Below, piece by piece: positions 1-8,279 of a DNA stretch of 13,460 nucleotides. The first letter of the stretch is position 1; each line of letters opens with the position of its first letter. Made by a program: the position numbers and the translations under genes. The DNA is from Muribaculaceae bacterium (lineage in GTDB: Bacteria > Bacteroidota > Bacteroidia > Bacteroidales > Muribaculaceae), in assembly GCA_017557665.1 (NCBI GenBank), contig JAFYYI010000038.1:1-13460 (forward strand). Reading direction: 5' to 3'. The notes under the pieces were generated by a model. It was not told where the DNA came from. It saw only the letters and a program-made list of their open reading frames with translations, and did not search any database.

Positions 1-3000
1 AGAACCTGCTCGGTAAGCGCGTTGACTACTCGGCCCGCTCGGTGATTGTGGTGGGTCCTGAACTGAACATGGGTGAGTGCGGTATCCCCAAGGACATGGC
101 AGCCGAGCTGTACAAGCCCTTCGTGATCCGCAAGCTTATCGAGCGCGGCATCGTCAAGACGGTGAAGAGCGCCAAGAAGATCGTCGACCGCAAGGAGCCC
201 GTCGTTTGGGACATCCTCGAGAACGTGATGAAGGGTCATCCCGTGCTCTTGAACCGTGCACCGACACTGCACCGTCTGGGTATCCAGGCGTTCCAGCCCA
301 AGCTCATCGAGGGTAAGGCCATCCAGCTGCACCCCCTGGCTTGTACCGCGTTCAACGCCGACTTCGACGGTGACCAGATGGCCGTTCACCTGCCTCTGGG
401 TAACGAGGCTGTTGTCGAGGCTCAGATGCTGATGCTCGAGCCCCACAACATCCTGAATCCCGCCAATGGCGACCCCGTTACCGTTCCCTCACAGGATATG
501 GTACTCGGTCTCTATTATATCACTAAACTGCGCAAGGGCGACAAGGGCGAGGGCCTCAAGTTCTACGGTCCTGAGGAAGCACTCATCGCCTACAACGAGG
601 GCAAGGTTGCCATGCACGCCATCATCAGCGTCATGGCCGACGTTGTCAACGAGAACGGTGAGCATGAGCAGCGCCTCATCGAGGAGACTTCGGTGGGCCG
701 TATCATCTTCAACAACACCGTCCCCTACGAGATTGGCTACATCAATGAGCTGATTTCCAAGAAGTCGTTGCGCAACATCATCACCCGTGTGATCCGTAAT
801 TGCGGTGTGCCCCGTTCGGCACAGTTCCTTGATGACGTGAAGAACATGGGTTACTACATGGCATTCAAGGGTGGCCTGTCGTTCAACCTGAATGACGTGC
901 TCATCCCCGACAAGAAGGCCGACATCATCGCAGCCGGTGATGCCGAGGCCGAGAAGATCAAGGCCAGCTATGAGATGGGTCTTATCGGTGACAACGAGCG
1001 TTACAACCAGGTCATCGACATCTGGACCAATGTGAATACCGAGCTCACCAGCGAGCTGATGAAGCAGATCACTGCCGACAAGCAGGGCTTCAACTCAGTA
1101 TTCATGATGCTTGACTCGGGTGCTCGTGGTTCTAAGGACCAGATTCGTCAGCTCTCCGGTATGCGTGGTCTGATGGCCAAGCCGCAGAAATCGGGTGTCG
1201 AGGGTGGTCACCAGATTATCGAGAACCCCATTCTCGCGAACTTCAAGGAGGGTCTGTCGGTGCTCGAGTACTTCATCTCGACCCACGGTGCCCGTAAGGG
1301 TCTTGCCGATACCGCTTTGAAGACCGCCGACGCCGGTTATCTGACCCGTCGTCTTGTTGACGTCGCTCACGACGTGATCATCAACGAGGAGGACTGTGGT
1401 ACCCTGCGTGGTCTCGTTTGTCGCGAGGTGCGTAATGGTGACCGCGTTGTCGCCAGCCTCGGAGAGCGCATCCTGGGCCGTGTTTCGGTTCACGATGTGG
1501 TTGATCCCACCACGGGTGAAATCATCGTCGAGAGCGGTGAGGAAATCACCGACGCTATCGCAGCACGCATCGACAACTCGCCCATCGAGTCGGTCGAGAT
1601 CCGTTCCGTCCTCACCTGTGAGGCAAAGCGTGGTGTCTGCGCCAAGTGCTACGGCCGCAACCTGGCTTCGCACCGCATGGTGCAGCGTGGTGAGGCTGTC
1701 GGCGTGATTGCCGCCCAGTCTATCGGTGAGCCCGGTACACAGCTGACCCTGCGTACCTTCCACGCCGGTGGTGTGGCAAGTAACGCTTCGGCAGTGTCCA
1801 ACATCACTTCCAAGTATAACGGTCGCATCGAGATTGAAGACCTGCGCACCGTTCAAGACAAGGATGGCGTCAGCGTTGTCGTTGGCCGTATGGCCGAGAT
1901 GTCCATCAAGGATCCTCACACCAATATGGTACTCACCCATGCCCCCATCGAGTACGGCTCAAGGCTGTTCTTCAAGCCCGGTGACATGGTATCGAGCGGT
2001 GACAGGATCTGTGAATGGGACGCTTTCAATGCCGTTATTGTCAGCGAGGTTGAGGGTACGTTGCGTTTCAAGAACCTCATCAAGGATGTGACCTTCCGCG
2101 AGGAGTATGATGACGTTTCGGGCAATGCCGAGATTTTCATCATTGAGACCAAGGACCACAACCGCATCCCTGAGGCCGAGGTGATTGACACCGAGGGCAA
2201 TGTAGTGAAGTCTTATTCACTGCCCGTGCGTGCCCACCTGATGAAGCACGACGGTGAGGAAATCACCGCCGGTGAGGTCTTCGTCAAGATTCCGCGCTCG
2301 TTCTCGGGTGGCGCTGGTGATATCACCGGTGGTCTGCCTCGTGTAACCGAGCTGTTTGAGGCCCGCAACCCGTCCAACCCCGCTATTGTGAGCGAGATCG
2401 ACGGTGAGGTATCGTTTGGCCGCATCAAGCGCGGTAACCGTGAGATCACGGTGAAGAACCGCATCGGTGAGGAGAAGAAGTACCTCGTGCCTCTGTCCAA
2501 GCAGATTCTGGTGCAGGAGAACGACTTCGTGCGTGCCGGCACTCCGTTGTCCGACGGTGCCGTCACTCCCGCCGACATCCTGCGCATCAAGGGCCCGACG
2601 GCCGTTCAGGACTACATCGTTAACGAGGTCCAGGACGTTTACCGCACCCAGGGTGTGAGGATCAACGACAAGCACTTTGAGGTTATCGTGCGCCAGATGA
2701 TGCGCAAGGTACGCATCATCGATCCGGGCGACACCCGTTTCCTCGAGGAGCAGACCGTTGACAAGCGCGACTTCATGGAAGAGAACGACCGCATCTGGGG
2801 CAAGAAGATTGTCACCAACAGTGGTGACAGCGATGAGGTCCAGAATGGTCAGATCATCACTGCCCGCAAGTTGCGTGACATCAACTCGTCGCTCAAGCGT
2901 CGTGATATGAAGCTCGTTGTTGTTCGTGACGCGGTGCCCGCTACTAGTGAGCAGATTCTGCTCGGTATCACCCGTGCCGCTCTGCAGACCAGCAGTTTCA

Positions 3001-3224
3001 TGTCGGCAGCATCCTTCCAGGAGACCACCAAGGTGCTCAACGAGGCTGCCATTAATGGTCGCGTGGACACCCTCGAGGGTATGAAGGAGAACGTTATCTG
3101 CGGTCACCTGATTCCCGCTGGTACTGGTCTGCGTGAATACCAGACGCTCATTGTCGGCGACAAGAACGAGATGGCGCTTGCCGAGCAGGCCCGCAAGGAG
3201 CGTGAACTCGCCGAGAATGATTAA
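1..3224 (+). CDS. rpoC: DNA-directed RNA polymerase subunit beta' (5' end outside window)
   Basis: The reading frame is open from base 3 and enters from upstream, so the N-terminal part (zinc ribbon, clamp start) is missing; about 1,073 residues are present. Beta' carries the catalytic magnesium site of RNA polymerase. Visible landmarks in order are: the active-site motif NADFDGDQM (bases 354-380) with its three Mg-binding aspartates; the F-loop segment [19 protein letters not shown] (from about 1113); the bridge helix beginning [17 protein letters not shown] (from about 1251); the second zinc site with Cys codons at 1395, 1617, 1638 and 1647; and the trigger-loop N-helix with [19 protein letters not shown] (about 1716-1773). 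About 180 residues (about 1775-2315) separate FHAGG from DITGGLPRV, which fits an SI3-like insertion in the trigger loop as known from E. coli and Bacteroidota. The C-terminal [17 protein letters not shown] region is intact. An ATG at 42 lies inside the gene and is not its start. No frameshift was seen. Confidence 0.99.
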   Translation, partial: NLLGKRVDYSARSVIVVGPELNMGECGIPKDMAAELYKPFVIRKLIERGIVKTVKSAKKIVDRKEPVVWDILENVMKGHPVLLNRAPTLHRLGIQAFQPKLIEGKAIQLHPLACTAFNADFDGDQMAVHLPLGNEAVVEAQMLMLEPHNILNPANGDPVTVPSQDMVLGLYYITKLRKGDKGEGLKFYGPEEALIAYNEGKVAMHAIISVMADVVNENGEHEQRLIEETSVGRIIFNNTVPYEIGYINELISKKSLRNIITRVIRNCGVPRSAQFLDDVKNMGYYMAFKGGLSFNLNDVLIPDKKADIIAAGDAEAEKIKASYEMGLIGDNERYNQVIDIWTNVNTELTSELMKQITADKQGFNSVFMMLDSGARGSKDQIRQLSGMRGLMAKPQKSGVEGGHQIIENPILANFKEGLSVLEYFISTHGARKGLADTALKTADAGYLTRRLVDVAHDVIINEEDCGTLRGLVCREVRNGDRVVASLGERILGRVSVHDVVDPTTGEIIVESGEEITDAIAARIDNSPIESVEIRSVLTCEAKRGVCAKCYGRNLASHRMVQRGEAVGVIAAQSIGEPGTQLTLRTFHAGGVASNASAVSNITSKYNGRIEIEDLRTVQDKDGVSVVVGRMAEMSIKDPHTNMVLTHAPIEYGSRLFFKPGDMVSSGDRICEWDAFNAVIVSEVEGTLRFKNLIKDVTFREEYDDVSGNAEIFIIETKDHNRIPEAEVIDTEGNVVKSYSLPVRAHLMKHDGEEITAGEVFVKIPRSFSGGAGDITGGLPRVTELFEARNPSNPAIVSEIDGEVSFGRIKRGNREITVKNRIGEEKKYLVPLSKQILVQENDFVRAGTPLSDGAVTPADILRIKGPTAVQDYIVNEVQDVYRTQGVRINDKHFEVIVRQMMRKVRIIDPGDTRFLEEQTVDKRDFMEENDRIWGKKIVTNSGDSDEVQNGQIITARKLRDINSSLKRRDMKLVVVRDAVPATSEQILLGITRAALQTSSFMSAASFQETTKVLNEAAINGRVDTLEGMKENVICGHLIPAGTGLREYQTLIVGDKNEMALAEQARKERELAEND

Positions 3225-3376
3225 CCCCCCAAAAGGCCAATTTCTGTGCTGGCCCTGTGCCCCCGACTCTCGTTTCAGTGGCCACGGTTCAGCCAGAAAT
3301 TACCAATTGGACATTGAATGATAATAACTGTAAGATTGTAATAATCGTATATTTTCCATAGTTAATTTGTTTATTG
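3225..3376. other. rpoC 3' untranslated region
   Basis: This is non-coding sequence between the rpoC stop and its terminator. It contains a small inverted repeat, GGCCA (3235-3239) and TGGCC (3250-3254), with a 10-base loop and no U-tract. The second half is AT-rich. I see no gene, and the short frames crossing it have no recognisable product. Confidence 0.6.
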
Positions 3377-3414
3377 AGACTCCGGGCCGCAGTGATGCGC
3401 ACCGGAGTTTTTTT
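3377..3414 (+). terminator. Rho-independent terminator of rpoC
   Basis: A perfect 7-bp stem, ACTCCGG (3379-3385) with CCGGAGT (3402-3408), can be extended outward by a G-U and an A-U pair. It closes a 16-base loop and runs directly into seven Ts (3408-3414). It lies 155 bases after the rpoC stop and separates the polymerase transcript from the B12 operon promoter. Confidence 0.85.
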
Positions 3415-3452
3415 CTATGCTTCATTTTATGCTCGCTGTCAATTTTTTGCAC

Positions 3453-3460
3453 TATCTTTG
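3453..3460 (+). promoter_or_regulatory. Bacteroidota -7 promoter element for the B12 operon
   Basis: TATCTTTG matches the Bacteroidota -7 consensus TAnnTTTG. No good TTTG -33 element sits at the usual 19-21 base spacing, so the call rests on the -7 box and its placement. Transcription starting about 6-8 bases downstream would begin almost exactly at the riboswitch P1 stem (3466/3467), which supports it. Confidence 0.6.
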
Positions 3461-3465
3461 TAGCG

Positions 3466-3660
3466 TGATTTGGTGCCTGGGGTGATTGACCCTGGGTGAA
3501 AAGGGAACCGGGTGGGAATCCCGGACAGACGGTGCTGCTGTGTGCCCCTTGATGAGAAAGCCCGCACTGAACCACTGCGCCATGCTCCGATGACAAGGAA
3601 CAGCGTGGGAAGGGACAGTGCATGAACGGCTCGGGGCGAGTCAGAAGACCTGCCAAATCG
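3466..3660 (+). promoter_or_regulatory. Cobalamin (B12) riboswitch
   Basis: This is an RNA aptamer of the cobalamin family (Rfam RF00174 type). The closing P1 stem is visible as GATTTGG (3467-3473) pairing perfectly with CCAAATC (3653-3659). Between them lie the family's conserved blocks: AAAAGGGAA, a P5-like hairpin CCGGG/CCCGG (3508-3524), ACAGACGGTGCTGCTGTG, GATGAGAAAGCCCGCACTG, GTGGGAAGG, and the B12 box GAGTCAGAAGACCTGCC (3638-3654). No terminator hairpin with a U-tract lies between the B12 box and the btuB start at 3685, so control is probably at translation initiation (inference). It should repress the downstream receptor genes when cobalamin is abundant. Ligand subtype (adenosyl- versus hydroxo/methyl-cobalamin) cannot be settled by eye. 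Confidence 0.95.
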
Positions 3661-3684
3661 AGAATATTGAAACCCGGAACAGCT

Positions 3685-5769
3685 ATGCTTAGAACGTCAG
3701 TCATAGCATTTATTGCCCTCGTGTGTGTCCTGTGCGCTCATGCTCAGGAAGGCGTCCTTGCGCACCAGGCCGACTCGGTCACGGCACCTGTGAGCTATAG
3801 CCGGCTGGACTCGATGCAATATATCCAGAATGTGATTATTTATGGCCGCCGCCCCTATGAGGATGTCATTCCTGCCCAGGAACTCACGGGTAAGCAGCTC
3901 GAGGGGCTCAACAGCCATTCGGTGGCCGATGCCGTCCGCTATTTTGCCGGTGTGCAACTCAAGGATTACGGCGGTGTGGGCGGTCTCAAGACGGTCGACA
4001 TCCGCTCGATGGGCACCAACCACATGGGCGTCTTCTATGACGGTATCCAGATCGGTAATGCCCAGAATGGCCAGGTGGACTTGGGGAAATTCTCGCTCGA
4101 CAACATCGAGGCGATATCCCTCTACAATGGCCAACGAAGCAACATTTTCCAGAGTGCCAAGGATTACGGCTCGGCCGGAACCATCTACCTGCGCACCCGC
4201 CGTCCCAAGTTCAAGACCGGCAAGCGCGATAACCTCAATGTGTCGTTCAAGACGGGCTCCTTTGGCCTCGTCAACCCCAGTGTGCGTTGGGAGCATAAGT
4301 TGAGTCGTGCGGTGAGCCTGTCGTTCAACAGCGAGTTTACCTATGCCACGGGCAAGTACCGTTTCCGTTACATGCGTCACTACAGCGACGGCTCGTTGGC
4401 ATGGGACACGACGGCTGTGCGTCAGAACGGCGATGTGCGTTCCTATCGTGTCGAGGGTGCCGTCTTCGGCGTGATGCCCAGCGGCAAGTGGCATGCCAAG
4501 GCCTACTGGTATGACAGCCGCAAGGGCATACCCGGTGCCATCGTCAATAACGTGTGGAAGCATGCCCAGCGGCAGTGGGACAGCAATTTCTTCCTGCAGG
4601 GAGCCTACCAGCGCAAGTTCACCGACCGCTATGAGATGATGTTCAATGCCAAGTACTCGCGTGACTACCTGCACTACCTCAATCCTGACACCACGTTGAT
4701 GTACATCGACAACAAGTTCTGGCAGGACGAGATATACCTTTCCACCGCCAACAAGTATACCATCCTCACCGATTGGGACGTGAACCTCTCGGTTGATTAC
4801 CAGTGGAACAGCCTTGACGCCACGCTGACGGGCTTCGGCTATCCCATCCGCCACACGGTGCTCACGGCATTGGCCAGCGCCTACACCTGGCGCGGATTCA
4901 AGGCCCAGGCCAGCCTGCTCTACACGATGGTCAACGACCGTTCTTCGGCACGTTTCGACGGTCAGGTGGTGGGCAAGACGAGCAAGTACATGAACAAGGT
5001 CACGCCGGCTGTTTTCCTCAGTTGGCAACCCTGGCAGGACAAGGAGTTCAACCTGCGTGCGTTCTACAAGCGCATCTTCCGTATGCCCACGTTCAATGAC
5101 CTCTACTACACCGACATGGGCAACATCACGCTCGAACCCGAGTATGCCACCCAGTACAATGTGGGTTTCCTCTACCGTCTGCTCACCGATCGTGGTCTGC
5201 TTGCCGGCGTCAAGTTGAGTGCCGACGCCTACTACAATTACATCACCGACAAGATCATCGCCGTCCCCAAGGGCACAGGCCAATACCGATGGATGATGAT
5301 GAATGTGGGCATCGTGAAAATTCGCGGTATCGATGTGAGCGCGCGCACCACGCTGCGCCTGCCTGCCGACGTGATTCTCGACATCAACTTGAGTTACACC
5401 TATCAGAAGGCCCAGGATTACACCAATCCGGCCGACAATGAGGACGGCGGCACCTATAAGGGCCAGTTGGCCTATATCCCGTGGCACAGCGGCTCGGTTG
5501 TCGGGCACCTTGGCTGGCATGACCTGGACGTGAACTACAGTTTCATCTATGTAGGCGAGCGTTACCACACGAGCGCCAACACTCGCGAGAATCACGAGCA
5601 GCCCTGGTACACCCACGACCTGTCGGCTGGCTATGTGTTCCACTTGGGTCAGACGACGTTGAAGGTGTCGGGCGAGGTCAACAACCTCTTCAACCAGTAC
5701 TACGACGTCATCCTCAATTATCCGATGCCAGGCCGCAACTACAAACTCATCCTCAAATTCGACATCTGA
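3685..5769 (+). CDS. btuB: TonB-dependent outer-membrane cobalamin receptor, BtuB-like
   Basis: An outer-membrane transporter of 694 residues predicted to import cobalamin using TonB energy. The signal peptide has hydrophobic residues 5-17 and a likely cleavage after AHA (residue 20). The plug domain spans about 52-170 and contains IYGRRP, SVADAVRYFAGVQ, VDIRSMG, VFYDGIQIGNAQNG and IEAISLYNG; the rest is a 22-strand-type barrel rich in alternating aromatic strands, ending in the outer-membrane-type strand NYKLILKFDI. No SusC-type carboxypeptidase-like N-terminal domain is present, which favours the BtuB/CirA class. The start at ATG 3685 is chosen because it directly precedes the signal peptide; an in-frame ATG at 3622 lies inside the riboswitch. 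The riboswitch upstream and the BtuG-like gene downstream (stop and start share one base, TGATG) support a B12 role. Cobalamin specificity is inferred from context; the fold is clear from sequence. Confidence 0.93.
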   Translation: MLRTSVIAFIALVCVLCAHAQEGVLAHQADSVTAPVSYSRLDSMQYIQNVIIYGRRPYEDVIPAQELTGKQLEGLNSHSVADAVRYFAGVQLKDYGGVGGLKTVDIRSMGTNHMGVFYDGIQIGNAQNGQVDLGKFSLDNIEAISLYNGQRSNIFQSAKDYGSAGTIYLRTRRPKFKTGKRDNLNVSFKTGSFGLVNPSVRWEHKLSRAVSLSFNSEFTYATGKYRFRYMRHYSDGSLAWDTTAVRQNGDVRSYRVEGAVFGVMPSGKWHAKAYWYDSRKGIPGAIVNNVWKHAQRQWDSNFFLQGAYQRKFTDRYEMMFNAKYSRDYLHYLNPDTTLMYIDNKFWQDEIYLSTANKYTILTDWDVNLSVDYQWNSLDATLTGFGYPIRHTVLTALASAYTWRGFKAQASLLYTMVNDRSSARFDGQVVGKTSKYMNKVTPAVFLSWQPWQDKEFNLRAFYKRIFRMPTFNDLYYTDMGNITLEPEYATQYNVGFLYRLLTDRGLLAGVKLSADAYYNYITDKIIAVPKGTGQYRWMMMNVGIVKIRGIDVSARTTLRLPADVILDINLSYTYQKAQDYTNPADNEDGGTYKGQLAYIPWHSGSVVGHLGWHDLDVNYSFIYVGERYHTSANTRENHEQPWYTHDLSAGYVFHLGQTTLKVSGEVNNLFNQYYDVILNYPMPGRNYKLILKFDI

Positions 5770-6914
5770 TGAAAAGAATACTCTATATCATAGTCCCCCT
5801 GTTGATGCTGGCGGGTTGCCGCGAGGAAGTGACCATCTTCCTGCCGGAGCACGTGTCGGTGGCTCAACCCGAGTTTTCCGATATCGAGGGCTTCTACCTG
5901 CTGTGCGAGGGCAATATGGGATGGAATAAGGCCACGCTGGACTACTATGACTACGCCTATGGCGAGTATCTGCGCAACATCTTTTCCTATGCCAACCCGA
6001 CGGTCCCCAAGGAGATGGGCGACGTGGGCAACGATATCGGCATCTATGGCAGCAACCTGTTCTGTGTCATCAACTGCTCCAACAAGATTGATGTCCTGGA
6101 CAAGTACACCTGCGAGAAGAAATACCAGATCAATATCCCTAACTGCCGTTTCATCCGCTTCTACGGTGGCTATGCCTATGTAACCAGCTATGCCGGCCCA
6201 GTGCAGATCAACCCCAACTACGAGCAGCGCGGCTACGTTGCCAAGATCGACACCGTGACCATGGAGGTCGTGGACACCTGCCTGGTGGGTTTCCAGCCTG
6301 ATGAGCTGGAGATTGTCGAGGGAAAGATTTATGTCGCCAACTCGGGTGGCTATATGGTTCCCAACTACGAGAACACCTTGTCGGTCATCGATGTGGCGAC
6401 ATTCAAGGAAGAGCGCCGCATCCCTATCGCCATCAACCTGTCGTGGGTCAAGGGCGACCGTCACGGCATGCTGTGGGTAGCCTCGCGTGGCGACTACTAC
6501 ACCAAGCCCAGCAAGATATATGCCTATGACACGCGCAAGCAGCAGCTTGTGGACAGTATCGACTGCCGCGTGAGCAACATGTGGCTCGACGGCGATTCCA
6601 TCTATGTGGTGGGCACCCAGTGGAGCTATGTGTCGATGAGCAACACGTTCTCCTATGCGATCATTGACACACACAGCCGGCAGATTGTGTGTGACAACTT
6701 CATCACCGATGGCACTGACAAGGATATCGTCATCCCCTATGCTGTCGCAGTGAATCCACTCACCAAGGACATCTATGTCACCGATGCCAAGGATTACGTT
6801 TCGCCGGGCCGCCTCTACTGCTTCGACCGCTACGGTGTCAAGAAGTGGGATGTGCGCACGGGCGATATCCCCGCCCATTTCGCCTTTCTGGGCAAGAACA
6901 TCAATGAGCGGTAG
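5769..6914 (+). CDS. btuG: BtuG-like surface lipoprotein, beta-propeller cobalamin-capture protein
   Basis: A 381-residue lipoprotein. The signal peptide ends in a lipobox, LMLAGC, with the acylated cysteine at residue 17. The following REE is acidic, as in Bacteroidota lipoprotein export signals, so exposure on the outer surface is likely. The mature part is a YncE/DUF5074-type beta-propeller: the early strand GFYLLCEGNMGWNKATLDYYD resembles the EGN...NA.L..YD signature of this family, and repeated blade strands such as IDVLDKYTCEKKYQI, LSVIDVATFKEERRI and IYAYDTRKQQLVDSI follow. In Bacteroides, BtuG forms a complex with BtuB and binds B12 with very high affinity. Here the gene overlaps btuB by one base, indicating translational coupling and matched stoichiometry. 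The family assignment is confident. That this copy binds cobalamin is inferred from the riboswitch and from btuB. Confidence 0.87.
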   Translation: MKRILYIIVPLLMLAGCREEVTIFLPEHVSVAQPEFSDIEGFYLLCEGNMGWNKATLDYYDYAYGEYLRNIFSYANPTVPKEMGDVGNDIGIYGSNLFCVINCSNKIDVLDKYTCEKKYQINIPNCRFIRFYGGYAYVTSYAGPVQINPNYEQRGYVAKIDTVTMEVVDTCLVGFQPDELEIVEGKIYVANSGGYMVPNYENTLSVIDVATFKEERRIPIAINLSWVKGDRHGMLWVASRGDYYTKPSKIYAYDTRKQQLVDSIDCRVSNMWLDGDSIYVVGTQWSYVSMSNTFSYAIIDTHSRQIVCDNFITDGTDKDIVIPYAVAVNPLTKDIYVTDAKDYVSPGRLYCFDRYGVKKWDVRTGDIPAHFAFLGKNINER

Positions 6915-6915
6915 A

Positions 6916-6943
6916 TTTTTAGCAATCAGTTTTTAGCAATCAG
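6916..6943 (+). repeat. Tandem 14-bp direct repeat between btuG and the next gene
   Basis: TTTTTAGCAATCAG occurs twice without a gap, at 6916-6929 and 6930-6943. It fills most of the 48-bp spacer upstream of the start at 6963. It may be a simple slippage duplication; no promoter or terminator is obvious within it. Confidence 0.9.
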
Positions 6944-6962
6944 CAATTACAATATTAGGAAT

Positions 6963-8183
6963 ATGGAAAAATTAAGGAATATGGCAGTTGTGGCGCTACT
7001 CCTGATGACAGCGTTCACCATGTGGGCCAATCACCCGTGGCTCACCCGCGTCTATGAATACCGCCCCGCACCGGGACAGTTCATCAACACCATGCCCATT
7101 TGCAGGGTGGGGGAGCCGATTGACAGTGTGCTGGCCAGGTGTCAAACGAGCATCTGTGGCCGTATTGACACGACAACCCAGTCTTATCACGGGCAGCTGA
7201 TCACGAGCATCGACACCGTTTGGGCCGAGGGCATGATTTCTCTCGGCGGCTACGGCGGCTATGTGGTCATCGGTTTTGACCATCCGGTGGTCAATATGCA
7301 CACTTGGGATTTCGAGATCTGGGGCAACGCGTTCTATAGCGACCAGACATCGGCTGGTGGCAGTTGCGAACCGGGCATCGTGATGGTTGGTGTGGACAGC
7401 GATGGCGATGGCGTGCCCAGTGATGGCGACAAGTGGTATGAACTTGCCGGTAGCGACTACAACCACCCCACGACTCAGCACGATTATGCCATCACCTATT
7501 ACCGCCCCGACGAGGGCAAGCAACGCACGCCCAGCCGTGTCGATCCCAATCTGTCCGATACGACTTACATCCGCTGGACTAGCAACGACGTCAATCCTGA
7601 CAGCACCAGCGGTTACATGAGCCGCAACACGTTCCATCCGCAGCCTTATTGGCCCCTGTGGCTTCAGGACGAGGAGACGCTGACTTTCCAGGGAACGAAA
7701 TTGCGTTGCAATGCGCGTGATTATGGTGGCACTGACGGCAATGCCTACTATGTACTCCACTTCTTCGATTGGGGCTATGTGGACAACCTGCCCAACAATC
7801 CTGCCCGTGTGCCCCAGGAAGGCACCATCTATAATCCTGGCTTCAAGATTGATTGGGCTGTGGATGAGCAAGGTCGCCATGTCAACCTCTCGCACATCGA
7901 TTTCATCAAGGTCTATAATGGTATGAACCAGTATTGCGGATGGCTCGGCGAGACATCGACCGAGGTGGCCGGTGGCATCGACTTCCACCCCGATGCCGTG
8001 ATAGCCGCAGTGAGCCCTGGCGACGTGAATGAGGACGGCGAGATCAACATCAGTGATGTGAATGTGCTCATTGATATGATATTGGCAGGTGGTTTCCGCC
8101 CGATTGCCGATATCAATGGGGATGGAGAGATTAACGTCAGCGACGTGAATGCTTTGATAGACATCATCCTGCAGTACACTTGA
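6963..8183 (+). CDS. Secreted B12-operon protein of unknown function with C-terminal dockerin-like module
   Basis: A 406-residue exported protein and third gene of the riboswitch operon. The signal peptide is about 1-22, likely cut after MWA, with no lipobox cysteine, unlike the BtuG-like neighbour. The body (about 25-345) looks beta-rich, with SLGGYGGYVVIGFDHPVVN, DFEIWGNAF and EPGIVMVGVD followed by an Asp-rich loop DSDGDGVPSDGD (145-156) before KWYELAGSDY. From memory, proteins of this type, often annotated only as cell surface protein, occur beside btuB/btuG-type genes in Bacteroidota. Residues 353-406 form a dockerin-like pair of calcium loops, D354-D365 (DVNEDGEINISD) and D383-D394 (DINGDGEINVSD), each followed by a helix of the form VN.LID.IL. 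A second in-frame ATG at 6981 is preceded by a similar GGAAT context and would also leave a workable signal peptide. A role in surface capture or hand-over of corrinoids is inference. Confidence 0.88.
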   Translation: MEKLRNMAVVALLLMTAFTMWANHPWLTRVYEYRPAPGQFINTMPICRVGEPIDSVLARCQTSICGRIDTTTQSYHGQLITSIDTVWAEGMISLGGYGGYVVIGFDHPVVNMHTWDFEIWGNAFYSDQTSAGGSCEPGIVMVGVDSDGDGVPSDGDKWYELAGSDYNHPTTQHDYAITYYRPDEGKQRTPSRVDPNLSDTTYIRWTSNDVNPDSTSGYMSRNTFHPQPYWPLWLQDEETLTFQGTKLRCNARDYGGTDGNAYYVLHFFDWGYVDNLPNNPARVPQEGTIYNPGFKIDWAVDEQGRHVNLSHIDFIKVYNGMNQYCGWLGETSTEVAGGIDFHPDAVIAAVSPGDVNEDGEINISDVNVLIDMILAGGFRPIADINGDGEINVSDVNALIDIILQYT

Positions 8184-8213
8184 TAGGGTACTGCAACAGG
8201 TCATCCCGATATA

Positions 8214-8261
8214 ACAAGTGAGGGAACGCAACCACACGTCGTGGCGCGTTCCCTCACTTGT
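8214..8261. terminator. Long hairpin between convergent genes, probable bidirectional terminator
   Basis: A perfect 16-bp stem, ACAAGTGAGGGAACGC (8214-8229) with its complement at 8246-8261. The loop contains a further small stem, CCAC (8232-8235) with GTGG (8241-8244). It sits between the forward stop at 8183 and the reverse stop at 8280. Neither side is followed by a long U-tract (TATAT on the reverse side, CGTTGTTGG on the forward side), so efficiency as an intrinsic terminator is uncertain. Confidence 0.65.
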
Positions 8262-8279
8262 CGTTGTTGGGTTCAGCCG

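Noticed and set aside
3622..3684. An in-frame upstream ATG that would extend the TonB-dependent receptor by 21 residues.
   Set aside because: It lies inside the cobalamin riboswitch, upstream of the B12 box. The added residues are basic and would bury the signal peptide. ATG 3685 gives a normal signal peptide.
3697..5643. A 648-codon open frame on the minus strand, opposite btuB.
   Set aside because: It mirrors a GC-biased coding strand with few reverse-strand stops. Its composition is rich in Val, His and Ala with no domain, and the forward frame is an unmistakable TonB-dependent receptor.
6996..8237. A 413-codon minus-strand frame opposite the third operon gene.
   Set aside because: No signal peptide or domain is recognised. 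It runs into the intergenic hairpin, and the forward frame has a signal peptide and dockerin-like loops.
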